A stretch of DNA of 64,000 nt from Deinococcus yavapaiensis KR-236 (lineage in GTDB: Bacteria > Deinococcota > Deinococci > Deinococcales > Deinococcaceae), in contig NZ_QJSX01000004.1 of the NCBI RefSeq assembly GCF_003217515.1, positions 186,001 to 250,000 on the forward strand, read 5' to 3'. The position numbers and the translations under genes were made by a program. Positions 55,448-63,377 of the stretch are shown one piece after another. Every line of letters starts with the position of its first letter. Within the stretch, counting starts at the first letter, position 1. The notes below the pieces were generated by a model. The model was given only the letters and a program-made list of their open reading frames with translations. It searched no databases and was not told where the DNA came from.

Positions 55448-55474
55448 GCCCCGCCTCCCCGAAGGAAGCGGGGC
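55448..55474. terminator. Hairpin between a hypothetical gene and the ABC exporter
   Basis: Seven-bp GC stem (55448-55454 with 55468-55474) with a 13-nt loop, between convergent stops at 55432 and 55488. Confidence 0.55.
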
Positions 55475-55487
55475 GTCTTCTTGCCGC

Positions 55488-56273
55488 TCAGCTCGACGCT
55501 GAGGTGTAATTGCGCAGCGCGTAGCGCCAAAACAGGCGACTGACGACCATCAACGTGACGGCGAGCAGCGGGGACGCGATGGCGAAACCGGGCGGAAGCT
55601 CGCCGAGCACCGCCCAAGCAGGAACGGTCGTGATGAACGCGATCGGCACGACGAAGGTCAGCAGGAAGCGGATACCGCCCGGAAAGGCCACGACGGGGTA
55701 ACGGGCGGCGGCGAAGAAGCCGTTGAAGAGCTCGGTGATGTTCTGGACTTTCACCCACCAAAACGCGGTCGTCGCGAGCATGAACCAGATGGAATACACC
55801 GTCACGAGGGCGCTGAGGTACAGCGCGAGGCCGAGGAGCACGCCGCCGACCGTCACGCCTTGCAGTTGCACGAGCCCCCACACGACGATGCCGACACCGA
55901 TGAGCGCGTCGCCGATGCGAAAGGCGTTGAGGTTGCGCGTGCTCACTTGGAACTGCGCGTCGATGGGCTTCAGAAGGGTGAAGTCCATCGTGCCGAGACG
56001 CACGCTCTCGGCGATACGGTTGAGGTTCGGGGCGAGCGCGACGGCGATGAACGAGTTCGTGAGCATGAACAGCCCCAGCACGACGGCCGCTTGGGGCGCC
56101 GTCCAGCCGCCGAGCGTGGAGGCGTTGCGAAAGAAGATCACGAGGGTCAGCAGACCGATGCCAACTTGACCGAGGCTTTCGAGCAGCCCCGCGATGAAGT
56201 TCGCGCGGTATTCCATCTGCGCGCTCAAGGAAGCGCCCGCGAAAATGCCGACGAGCCGCAGGTAACGCTTCAC
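55488..56273 (-). CDS. ABC-2 type exporter permease (third gene)
   Basis: 261 residues with six predicted hydrophobic helices, an ABC-2 permease like the DUF990 family. Typical segments: VGIFAGASLSAQMEYRANFIAG at the N-terminus, and LNAFRIGDALIGVGIVVWGLVQL. GTG at 56273 overlaps the preceding permease stop by 4 bases (GTGA). Makes a heterodimeric membrane channel with the preceding permease, driven by the upstream ATPase. Substrate unknown. Confidence 0.85.
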   Translation of the reverse strand: MKRYLRLVGIFAGASLSAQMEYRANFIAGLLESLGQVGIGLLTLVIFFRNASTLGGWTAPQAAVVLGLFMLTNSFIAVALAPNLNRIAESVRLGTMDFTLLKPIDAQFQVSTRNLNAFRIGDALIGVGIVVWGLVQLQGVTVGGVLLGLALYLSALVTVYSIWFMLATTAFWWVKVQNITELFNGFFAAARYPVVAFPGGIRFLLTFVVPIAFITTVPAWAVLGELPPGFAIASPLLAVTLMVVSRLFWRYALRNYTSASS

Positions 56274-57073
56274 GCGCCCACCGCCCCGTACCGCTTGACG
56301 CCCCGCCGCCACATGACGAGGCGAAGCGTGGTGAGCGCGGCCAACCAACCGAGCAGCACGACGACGCCTGACGCGACATCGCTCCAAGAAGCCGTTCCGG
56401 AGATCATGCGGGCGGGTAGGTTCACCATGTACGGGTAAGGCGTGACGAGCGCGAAGGCGCGAATCGCGTCCGGGTACAGCGAGAGCGGCGCGAAGATGCC
56501 GCCCAAAGCGGCGTACGCGAGGAAGGAGAGGTTTTGCAAACTCGTGGCCGACTCCATCCAGAAGGCGAGCATTCCCAGGCAGTACTCCAGCAGGAAGCGC
56601 GTCATGAACGCCACCGTGATGACGCCCGCGAAGGCCAGCCACATCAGAGGGTCGGCCGTGACGTGCGCGCCCGGCACCAGCAGCACGATGGCGGCGACGA
56701 TGACCGCCATGAACGGCAGGCGCACGACCTTCTCGGCGATGTGGGCCCCGACGTGCTCCCACATCGGATCGAAGGGCCGCAAAAGCTTCGGCGAGAGTTG
56801 CCCGAGTCGCACCTGCATGTCGAGTTCCCACACCACCCACACGACGAGCAACTGACCGACGATCCACGTGCCGAGAAAGTACGAGGCGAAGTCGCCGCCC
56901 GTCAAACCACCGATGGTGCCCGTCGGAGACGAACGCGCCTGTGAAATCCAGATCGCCATCATGATGAAGCTGAGGGTGCCCGTCAGCATCCAGATGATCA
57001 CCTCGGCGCGGTAGACGAGCATGTTGGCGATTTGCGTCGCGAAGACGGCGCGAAGTTTGCGCGCGAAGCTCAC
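56270..57073 (-). CDS. ABC-2 type exporter permease (second gene)
   Basis: 267 residues, six hydrophobic helices, beginning VSFARKLRAVFATQIANMLVYRAEVIIWMLTGTLSF with the ELDMQVRLGQLSPKLLRPFDPMWEHV cytoplasmic coupling region. ABC-2 permease of an uncharacterised exporter. GTG at 57073, overlapping the ATPase stop by 4 bases; coupled on both sides. The longer open frame to 57571 runs inside the ATPase gene and is not used. Confidence 0.85.
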   Translation of the reverse strand: MSFARKLRAVFATQIANMLVYRAEVIIWMLTGTLSFIMMAIWISQARSSPTGTIGGLTGGDFASYFLGTWIVGQLLVVWVVWELDMQVRLGQLSPKLLRPFDPMWEHVGAHIAEKVVRLPFMAVIVAAIVLLVPGAHVTADPLMWLAFAGVITVAFMTRFLLEYCLGMLAFWMESATSLQNLSFLAYAALGGIFAPLSLYPDAIRAFALVTPYPYMVNLPARMISGTASWSDVASGVVVLLGWLAALTTLRLVMWRRGVKRYGAVGA

Positions 57074-58107
57074 AAGTGTTCGTTTCCACGCTCGGCTCCG
57101 AACAATTGGCCGATGACGCTTTCGATGGGCGGGTCTTCCACGGTGAGGTCGGCGACGTCGAGTTCGGTGAGGAGGCGCGCGGCGAGCATCGAAACCTCGG
57201 CGCGCGGCACGTTGACTTCCGCCGAGAGGCCCTCGAGCGCGACGACTTCGCCGTAACGGCTCAGCAAGTCGCGGGTAGTCGGCGAGCCGAGCTGCAGCTT
57301 CACGGTCTTGTGCGGGCTGCTCTTCTCGGCGAGTTCGGCGAGGTCGCCATCGAAGACGAGGCGACCCGCGTCGATCACGAGGATGCGCTTGGCGAGGGCC
57401 GTGACGTCGGCCATGTAGTGCGACGTCAAGATGACGGTGGCGCCGTATCGTTCGTTGTACGCACGGATGAACTCGCGGATGCGCACCTGCATGTTGACGT
57501 CGAGGCCGATGGTGGGCTCGTCGAGAAATAGCACTTTGGGGCGGTGCAGCAAGGCGGCGGCGAGCTCGCACTTCATGCGCTCGCCGAGGCTGAGCTTGCG
57601 CACCTGCTTCTTGAGGATCGGCTCGAGGTCGAGCACTTCCGAGAATTCGGCCATCGTCCGCTTGAACGCGTCGTCGGGGACTTCGTAGATCGCTTGGTTC
57701 ACGAGGAAGGTGTCGAGGGCGGGCAAGTCCCAGATGAGCTGTTGCTTTTGGCCCATCACGAGGGTGATGTTCTTCAAAAAGGCCGTCTCACGTTTTTGCG
57801 GTCGGTGCCCGAGAACGCTCAACTCACCGCCCGACGGGTGCAGGAGGCCCGCGAGCATTTTGAGGGTCGTGGTCTTCCCTGCCCCGTTCGGCCCGAGGAA
57901 GCCGACCATTTCGCCGCCTTGAAGATCGAAGCTCACGCCGCGCACGGCTTCCACCTTGCGGGTCTTGGGATTCACGAAGGACTTCAACGACCCGAGAAAG
58001 CCGCCTTCCTTCTCGGTGACGTCGTACGACTTGCGCAGATCGCGCACGCGAACGGCGGAGGGAGGCGAGGCGGACAGCACTTGGGGTTGAGGCTCGACTA
58101 CGGTCAT
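57070..58107 (-). CDS. ABC-2 exporter ATP-binding protein
   Basis: 345 residues, one nucleotide-binding domain plus a C-terminal extension. Walker A GFLGPNGAGKTTTLKML, signature LSLGERMKCELAAALL, Walker B VLFLDEPTIGLDV, H-loop SHYMADV. N-terminal 30 residues are a flexible Pro/Ser/Gln-rich lead. The ATG at 58107 has GGAGG upstream, with a TACACT box at 58133-58128 on the minus strand. First gene of the three-gene exporter operon. Confidence 0.93.
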   Translation of the reverse strand: MTVVEPQPQVLSASPPSAVRVRDLRKSYDVTEKEGGFLGSLKSFVNPKTRKVEAVRGVSFDLQGGEMVGFLGPNGAGKTTTLKMLAGLLHPSGGELSVLGHRPQKRETAFLKNITLVMGQKQQLIWDLPALDTFLVNQAIYEVPDDAFKRTMAEFSEVLDLEPILKKQVRKLSLGERMKCELAAALLHRPKVLFLDEPTIGLDVNMQVRIREFIRAYNERYGATVILTSHYMADVTALAKRILVIDAGRLVFDGDLAELAEKSSPHKTVKLQLGSPTTRDLLSRYGEVVALEGLSAEVNVPRAEVSMLAARLLTELDVADLTVEDPPIESVIGQLFGAERGNEHL

Positions 58108-58299
58108 GGCGTCCTCCGAAGAAGTTCAGTGTACGTCGTCAACAGATTGAGGTGAAAGTGGTACGCCAATCGGCGCATCGCCTGGCAGGAGTGACCGAGC
58201 GTCGGAGGTTTGAACTCAGGTGATGTCGGAAGTGATGCGCGAGCGCTACGAGGCGTCGCGTCCCTTTGGTCGGCTGCTTTCAAGGGCGTGCGAGGGTCG

Positions 58300-58791
58300 T
58301 CAGCCACGAAGGCCGCTTTTCGGAATGACGCTGATGTTGCCGTCGCCTTCCATGTAGGCGGCGGCCACGTCCTCGATGCGCTCCAATCCTTGACGCCGCA
58401 CCTGCGTCATGAGCTCTTCCATCGTGATGAGCTCGCGGCGCATGTTGCGGCGGTCGATTCTTCCGTCCTTCACGAGCGGCAAGGCGGGCGGGTGGATGAG
58501 GCGGTCGAAGAATTTGTAGCGAAACGCGAGCCAGTTGAGACACCAGCTCCAAAAGACGATCGTGCCGACGAGCGCGGCGCCGTTCCACACCGAGTTGGCG
58601 GCGCCGCCCATCGCGCCGCCCGACGCGTCGGCGATGAGGACCACCACGAGCAGGTCCGTCACGGACAAGCTGCTCGCCTGCCTTTGCTGCAAGAAGCGCA
58701 GCAGCGCGAACAGCACGAGGTACATCACCGTTCCGCGCACGACCGTCTCCGAAAGCGGCACGTCCGGCCCGAACACTTGCGACCAGTTCAT
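58300..58791 (-). CDS. DUF421 (YetF-type) membrane protein
   Basis: 163 residues, matching the DUF421 family of small membrane proteins with three hydrophobic helices in the first 100 residues (VRGTVMYLVLFALLRFL, SLSVTDLLVVVLIAD, NSVWNGAALVGTIVFWSW) and a cytoplasmic C-terminal domain (DRLIHPPALPLVKDGRI, RRELITMEELMTQVRRQG, AYMEGDGNISVIPK) that is the family signature. Function unknown. ATG at 58791 with a CATACT box 6 nt upstream; longer starts lack family sequence. Confidence 0.88.
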   Translation of the reverse strand: MNWSQVFGPDVPLSETVVRGTVMYLVLFALLRFLQQRQASSLSVTDLLVVVLIADASGGAMGGAANSVWNGAALVGTIVFWSWCLNWLAFRYKFFDRLIHPPALPLVKDGRIDRRNMRRELITMEELMTQVRRQGLERIEDVAAAYMEGDGNISVIPKSGLRG

Positions 58792-58888
58792 ACCGAAAGT
58801 ATGACGAGGGCCTCGTGCGGGCAGACGTGAAGGGCATGAACGAAGTGACCGCACGCGGAGGTCGCTCGCGGCGCGTCGGCGCCGAACG

Positions 58889-60124
58889 TCAATCGGTGGC
58901 CGGAGCGGTCTTCATGGCGCGGCGCGCGCCCCACGCGAGCACGAGCAAGACGGGCAGGCGCAGCAAGGCCGACACGCCGATCGCGCTGGGCACGCCGCAC
59001 GCGTTGCCCAAGGCGCCCACACCGGGGCCGCCCGCGACTTGACCGAGCGCGTCGGCTTGCGCGGCGATCGAGAGAACAGTCGCCCGCACCCGAGAGTCCA
59101 ATCCTTGATTGAGCCATGCTCGATACAAGGGCTCGTACAAACCCCGAAGCACACCGACCGCCAGGAAGACCGCGACGGCCCACCAGAAGTGTCCGGCGAG
59201 CGCGAAGGCGAGCACCGCCGCCGCGCCGAGCGCGCCGATCCACGTGAGTTGTCGAGCGATACGCGGCACGTCGCTCGTCTCCAAGCGGCGCTGCAACGCT
59301 CGCGTGACGACGAGATTCACGAAGGTCCCGACCGCGCCGAGCAAGCTGAACCACGCGATGGGCCGAAGTCCCAGCAAGTCGGGCAGATCAAAGCTTTCGA
59401 GAAGATGGAGTTGCCACAAGCGGTCCAGCGCTTCGGTGGACGCTCCGTACAAAACGGCCGCGCCGATCAGGGCGAGCAAGACGGGACGGACGCGCACGGT
59501 CCGCGCTCCTTCTCGGAAGGTGCTGGCCATCGCTCGCCACGCCGAGCCTTCGCCGCGGCGCGGCGAGAAGTTCGACTCGGGCATCATGAAGGCGAGAACG
59601 CCCGCGAGCGCGAGCAGCACGCCCGCCCCCCCGAGGAGCGGCAAGGCGAGGCTCGCCTGCCCGAGCCACGCGGCGAGCCCAAGGCCGAGCAGCGATCCGA
59701 CTCGCCCGACTTGCGCGCCCTTCAAGAACAAGGCGCCGACGTTCGCTTCGCCGACCTCGTCGGTGATCCACGCGCTTTGCGCGCCGCTCAGGAAGGTGTA
59801 ACCGAGCGCGGCGACGACCTGCGCGAGCAGCACGGCGAGAAAGTCGCCGCCCAGCACGACGACGAGAAACGACAATCCGAGGAAGGTGAAGCCCAGCAGG
59901 ACGGAGCGTCGACGGCTGTACACGTCGGCGACGACGCCCGTGGGGATTTCGAGGAGGAAGCACGAGGCTTCGAGGACCGTGCCGATCAGCACAAGTTGAA
60001 GCGGCGTCAGCTTCAAGCTCTCGACGAGGTAGACCCCTTGCGCGGTGAACGCGAGGGCGAAGGCGAGCGAAACGGCGAATTCCTGCAGCAGGAAAGCGCG
60101 CCGAGCGGCGTGGGCAACAGACAT
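58889..60124 (-). CDS. Major facilitator superfamily transporter
   Basis: 411 residues with twelve hydrophobic segments. It contains the MFS loop between helices 2 and 3 (GVVADVYSRRRSVLLG, close to the GxxxDxxGRR consensus) and a central cytoplasmic loop rich in Arg (SPRRGEGSAWRAM). Substrate not predictable; drug or metabolite export is common in the family. ATG at 60124 preceded by a GGAG; the frame opens at 60175. Ends about 100 bases upstream of the DUF421 start and may be co-transcribed with it. Confidence 0.88.
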   Translation of the reverse strand: MSVAHAARRAFLLQEFAVSLAFALAFTAQGVYLVESLKLTPLQLVLIGTVLEASCFLLEIPTGVVADVYSRRRSVLLGFTFLGLSFLVVVLGGDFLAVLLAQVVAALGYTFLSGAQSAWITDEVGEANVGALFLKGAQVGRVGSLLGLGLAAWLGQASLALPLLGGAGVLLALAGVLAFMMPESNFSPRRGEGSAWRAMASTFREGARTVRVRPVLLALIGAAVLYGASTEALDRLWQLHLLESFDLPDLLGLRPIAWFSLLGAVGTFVNLVVTRALQRRLETSDVPRIARQLTWIGALGAAAVLAFALAGHFWWAVAVFLAVGVLRGLYEPLYRAWLNQGLDSRVRATVLSIAAQADALGQVAGGPGVGALGNACGVPSAIGVSALLRLPVLLVLAWGARRAMKTAPATD

Positions 60125-60268
60125 GAAGACTCCAGGGTGAGGCGGTCCGACAGGACTGACGAGGGCGCGCCGCACACCATGCAGGACGGCGCCGTGAGGG
60201 CCGTCACGCGGGCACGAGCGAGCGTTCGCGCGGTTCGAGTTGAAGTTCGTCAGGCGACTGTTGGCATG

Positions 60269-60297
60269 GTGACATCACCCCGAAAAGGAGGTGTCAC
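60269..60297. promoter_or_regulatory. Inverted repeat upstream of the MFS gene
   Basis: GTGACA (60269-60274) and TGTCAC (60292-60297), 17 bases apart, with imperfect extension. In the 226-base gap between the HAD gene's stop and the MFS start; the rest of that gap shows nothing clear. Could be an operator for the transporter or a weak terminator for the HAD gene. Confidence 0.35.
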
Positions 60298-60349
60298 GAC
60301 CTTACCGAATCGAGCGCGACTTGTCTTGAGCACGATGGCGTAATGGACT

Positions 60350-61039
60350 TCACTCGAGGTTCAACGACGTGCGCAGTTCCTCGTGGCTGCGCAAAGTGCG
60401 CTGCACGCCCGCGCGCTCCAACTCGAGCGCGGAGTTCGGGTGCACGTGCCCGCCCGCGAGAAGGCCCCACACGGTGGCGCCCGCCGAAACGCCCGCCGTG
60501 GCTCCGGGAACGCTGTCCTCGATCACGAGGCATCGCGTGACGTCCACTCCCAGCGACGCCGCCGCGAAGGCGTACAAGTCGGGGTTGGGCTTACCGCGGC
60601 CGCCTACCATCGACGAGTCGAACGAGCGCCCGTCGAGCAGCACATCGAGTCCGGACGCCCGAAGCTTGAGGTCGAGGCGGTCTCGCCGCGAGTTGCTCGC
60701 GACGGCGAACGGCACGCCTCGCCGAGCGAGGGCGCGCAGCGTGTCCGCCGCGCCTTCGATGGCGGGTACGGACGTCAAGGCCGCCGCGAGGCCCGCGTCG
60801 ATCCGCGCGTCGATTCCGTTCGGGCGCACCCAACCGAAGTCGCGCTCCAGCCCCTCGAACAGCACGGGAAAGGACGCGCCGACCGCGCGGCGCGAAAACT
60901 CCTCGTGCGTGAACGGCAAGGCGTGCTCGCCGAGCAGACTCAGCAGCACCTGTCCCGACAAGCCTTCGGAATCGATGAGGACGCCGTCGAGGTCGAAGAG
61001 GACGGCGTCGAACGAAAAGGAGGCGTCGGGAGAAGGCAC
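60350..61039 (-). CDS. HAD hydrolase, beta-phosphoglucomutase/phosphatase type
   Basis: 229 residues, complete and unrelated in sequence to the broken HAD at 1.1 kb. HAD motif I is FDLDGVLIDSE, with cap-type insertion, motif II (FAVASNSRRDRLDLKL), the motif III Lys in GRGKPNPDLY and motif IV VIEDSVPGATAG. Sugar-phosphate phosphatase or phosphoglucomutase activity is likely. The GTG start at 61039 lies 5 nt after a TAGACT box that overlaps the previous gene's stop codon. Confidence 0.9.
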   Translation of the reverse strand: MPSPDASFSFDAVLFDLDGVLIDSEGLSGQVLLSLLGEHALPFTHEEFSRRAVGASFPVLFEGLERDFGWVRPNGIDARIDAGLAAALTSVPAIEGAADTLRALARRGVPFAVASNSRRDRLDLKLRASGLDVLLDGRSFDSSMVGGRGKPNPDLYAFAAASLGVDVTRCLVIEDSVPGATAGVSAGATVWGLLAGGHVHPNSALELERAGVQRTLRSHEELRTSLNLE

Positions 61040-61047
61040 GCCGCAGT

Positions 61048-61437
61048 CTAACGGGTCGCGAGGCGTTCTCGCACGCGCCTCGGAAGATTTCGCTTCACGA
61101 CGAGGTCGTACGACGCGTGCAAAAGCTCCAAGGGCAGCGGGGTCGGCAGCGACCCGTCGAGAGGCAGGAAAATCCAGTGGCCGCCGAAGTACGCGGCGGG
61201 GACGATGTCCGGGAACTCGTCACGCAGGCGAGCCGTTCGCGCGAGCTCGCACTTCACCAGAAGCCGCAACGGATCCTCGGTGACGTTCACCATCGCATAC
61301 ATGCGGAAGACGGGTGCGCCCGAATCCGGGTCTTCCCCGCCGACCTTGAACACCAGGTTTTGCGTGTCGAACGGAAAGGTTTCGATCGTGGCGGGCAGCT
61401 TCGCGCACGCTTCCCGGATGTCCGAGACGAGCTCCAT
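61048..61437 (-). CDS. MmcQ/YjbR family protein
   Basis: 129 residues, the small cytosolic MmcQ/YjbR fold (a double-wing DNA-binding-like fold) with TFPFDTQNLVFKVGG, FRMYAMVN and AAYFGGHWIFLPLDG. Function unknown. The ATG at 61437 directly abuts the DinB stop at 61438, so the pair is translationally coupled. YjbR and DinB genes are often neighbours in other bacteria. Confidence 0.87.
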   Translation of the reverse strand: MELVSDIREACAKLPATIETFPFDTQNLVFKVGGEDPDSGAPVFRMYAMVNVTEDPLRLLVKCELARTARLRDEFPDIVPAAYFGGHWIFLPLDGSLPTPLPLELLHASYDLVVKRNLPRRVRERLATR

Positions 61438-61992
61438 TCAGGCGGAGCCTCGAACGGCGAGGGCTTGCGGCAGGCGCGACTTGATCAGGCGGATCTGGCC
61501 GCGGTGGTTGAGTTCGTCCTCGAACACGTGGAACCACATGAAGTAGTGGTTGCCGCGCGCCCACCAAAACGGGCGGCTTTCGTGCAGCCACGCGTCGTCG
61601 CGCTCGCGAAATCCGCGCAACGTCTTGTCTCTGACGGACCGCAGCAAGTCCAGGTAGTACGCGTCGTCGTGCCCGTGAATCTCGGTCCTTGCTCGGTCGC
61701 CGAGTTCCATGGCCGCGCTCCAACGGTCGTACTCCTCGGGCTTGAAGAGCTCACGGCCCTCGAAGGTGAGGATTTGAAACCACGATTCGATGGCGGCCAT
61801 GTGCACGAGTAGCGCCCCGATGGAGTTGGCCTTGTCGTCGATGCGGTGATCGAGTTGCTCGACCGTGAGACCTTTGATTTCCCACAACGTCGTGAGGCGC
61901 GTGTAGTTCATCATGCCGACGAGGCGGGCGACGTGCGGCGTGTATCCTTCGAGATCTTCGATGAGCAAATACTGAGGATCGGGGGCGGTCAT
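61438..61992 (-). CDS. DinB family protein
   Basis: 184 residues in the DinB four-helix-bundle fold (YfiT/DUF664-type, not the DNA polymerase). Metal-ligand His candidates: VHMAAIESWFQ, and HVFEDELNHRGQIRL with two His. DinB-family proteins are numerous in Deinococcus; some act as thiol-dependent transferases (bacillithiol S-transferase type), so a link with bshA is conceivable. ATG at 61992, three bases after the LeuA-like gene's stop, within the same operon. Confidence 0.88.
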   Translation of the reverse strand: MTAPDPQYLLIEDLEGYTPHVARLVGMMNYTRLTTLWEIKGLTVEQLDHRIDDKANSIGALLVHMAAIESWFQILTFEGRELFKPEEYDRWSAAMELGDRARTEIHGHDDAYYLDLLRSVRDKTLRGFRERDDAWLHESRPFWWARGNHYFMWFHVFEDELNHRGQIRLIKSRLPQALAVRGSA

Positions 61993-61995
61993 GCT

Positions 61996-63309
61996 TCACC
62001 GTACCACTCGCTCCCACCCGTGCACACGCTCCCGAATCTCCTCCCACTCCACGGCGGTCTGGCGACCCGCGTCGAACTCCGCCGTGAGGCTGACGTGGAG
62101 GGCACGCAGATCGGCGTCGTCTTTCGTCACGTCCCGTCCCGTGTGCGTCTTGACGAGGAAGATCAAGCCCGCGAGGCCCGAGTCTTTCGTGAGGCTGAGC
62201 TCCAAGGGCCGCCCGAGCAGCCTGGGCACGTCGAACGGCGCGTACATCGGCCAGAACTTGTTGAGTCCGTCCGCGTGAATGCCGGCGCGCGTACGATGCG
62301 CGTCGCGCCCGAAGAGCGGGTACTTCGGCGGCACGCCTTGCCCGAGCTCGTCGTACAAGGCGGCGAGGTCGTTCAACGCCGTGAAGTCGGGGGCGTTTTC
62401 CTCGAACCAGCCCATGCCGACCAGATGCAGCAGCACGCCTTCGAGCGGTGCGTTTCCGGTGCGCTCCCCCTTGCCGAGCAGCGTGCCGTTGACGGCGCCG
62501 CACCCGGCGAGAACGGCAGCGAGACAGTTCGCGACGACGAGGTGCGTGTCGTTGTGCGGATGGAACTCGAGGTCCGCCGCGTCCAGGCCAAGTGCGCGAA
62601 GCTCGCCGAACATGCCGGGAACGCTTCTCGGCCACGCGACGAAGTCGTACGGCAACCCCAGGCCCATGGTGTCGCACACGCGAAATTTCGGTCGCTGGCG
62701 CTCGCCGTAGGCTTCAGCGAGTTGAAGGACGGACGCCACGAAGGGCAGCAGGAACTCTCGGGGAGCGCGCGTCGCGTCCTCCAGATGCAGCCTCGGTCTC
62801 AAGCCCGCGTCGAGCACGGCCCGCACGGCGTCGAGGTACGTCTCGGCGGCCTTCGCCCGCCCGCCCGGCTTGAACTTGTAGAACGTGTGGTAATCGCTCG
62901 CCGAGGCGAGCATGCCCGTTTCACTCACTCCGAGACGTGATACGAGGTCGGCGTCCGAGCGCGTCGCGCGAATCCACGTCGTCGGCTCGACGGGAGCGCC
63001 GCTCGCGAAGCGTTCCAAGGCCGCCGAGAGCATCGCGCGGTCCGATTCTCGGTACACGAAGAACTCGGCTTGGCGAACGGCGCCGCTCGCGCCCGTGAAG
63101 GCGCACATGAGCTCGTAGATCCGAACGCCCTGATCGACCGTCAAGGGCAGACCGCCTTGCTGGCCGTCTCGGTGCGTCGTCTCGGTCGTCCACACGCTCG
63201 TCGGAAGGCTTTCGGGACGCTCCTTCCAAACGAAGCGAGGAAAGGACTGAGCGGGAAAGGCGTCCGGGAAGAGGTCCGGTGAGGGCACGTCCTTCACGAG
63301 GTTCGTCAT
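61996..63309 (-). CDS. LeuA/homocitrate-synthase-like HMGL carboxyltransferase
   Basis: 437 residues in the HMGL-like TIM-barrel family. Key sites: RDGQQGG (catalytic Arg-Asp-Gln), EFHPHNDTHL (HxH metal site), NGTLLGKGERTGNAPLEGVL, and GIHADGLNK near the C-terminal end. It likely condenses an acyl-CoA with an alpha-keto acid, as isopropylmalate, citramalate, homocitrate or Re-citrate synthases do; which one is not decided, and no long allosteric domain is present. Start at ATG 63309; GTG at 63327 is possible. It diverges from an HTH-citrate synthase across a palindromic control region and leads a DinB-YjbR-HAD run. Confidence 0.85.
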   Translation of the reverse strand: MTNLVKDVPSPDLFPDAFPAQSFPRFVWKERPESLPTSVWTTETTHRDGQQGGLPLTVDQGVRIYELMCAFTGASGAVRQAEFFVYRESDRAMLSAALERFASGAPVEPTTWIRATRSDADLVSRLGVSETGMLASASDYHTFYKFKPGGRAKAAETYLDAVRAVLDAGLRPRLHLEDATRAPREFLLPFVASVLQLAEAYGERQRPKFRVCDTMGLGLPYDFVAWPRSVPGMFGELRALGLDAADLEFHPHNDTHLVVANCLAAVLAGCGAVNGTLLGKGERTGNAPLEGVLLHLVGMGWFEENAPDFTALNDLAALYDELGQGVPPKYPLFGRDAHRTRAGIHADGLNKFWPMYAPFDVPRLLGRPLELSLTKDSGLAGLIFLVKTHTGRDVTKDDADLRALHVSLTAEFDAGRQTAVEWEEIRERVHGWERVVR

Positions 63310-63327
63310 AGCGGCATCGTCCGTCAC

Positions 63328-63344
63328 TTGACGGTTTGCGTCAA
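63328..63344. promoter_or_regulatory. Palindrome 1 between the divergent genes
   Basis: TTGACG, 5-base spacer, CGTCAA: a 6-bp-armed inverted repeat (63328-63333 and 63339-63344), just upstream of the LeuA-like gene's start codon. Confidence 0.5.
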
Positions 63345-63346
63345 TC

Positions 63347-63371
63347 TTGATTCGCGAATCAATATTAAGCT
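63347..63371. promoter_or_regulatory. Perfect 16-bp palindrome and overlapping -10 boxes
   Basis: TTGATTCGCGAATCAA (63347-63362) is a perfect 16-bp palindrome. Right next to it TAAGCT (63366-63371, plus strand) lies 6 nt before the HTH-citrate synthase ATG, and TAATAT (63367-63362, minus strand) could serve the divergent gene. A repressor bound here would block both promoters. Confidence 0.65.
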
Positions 63372-63377
63372 GAAGGC

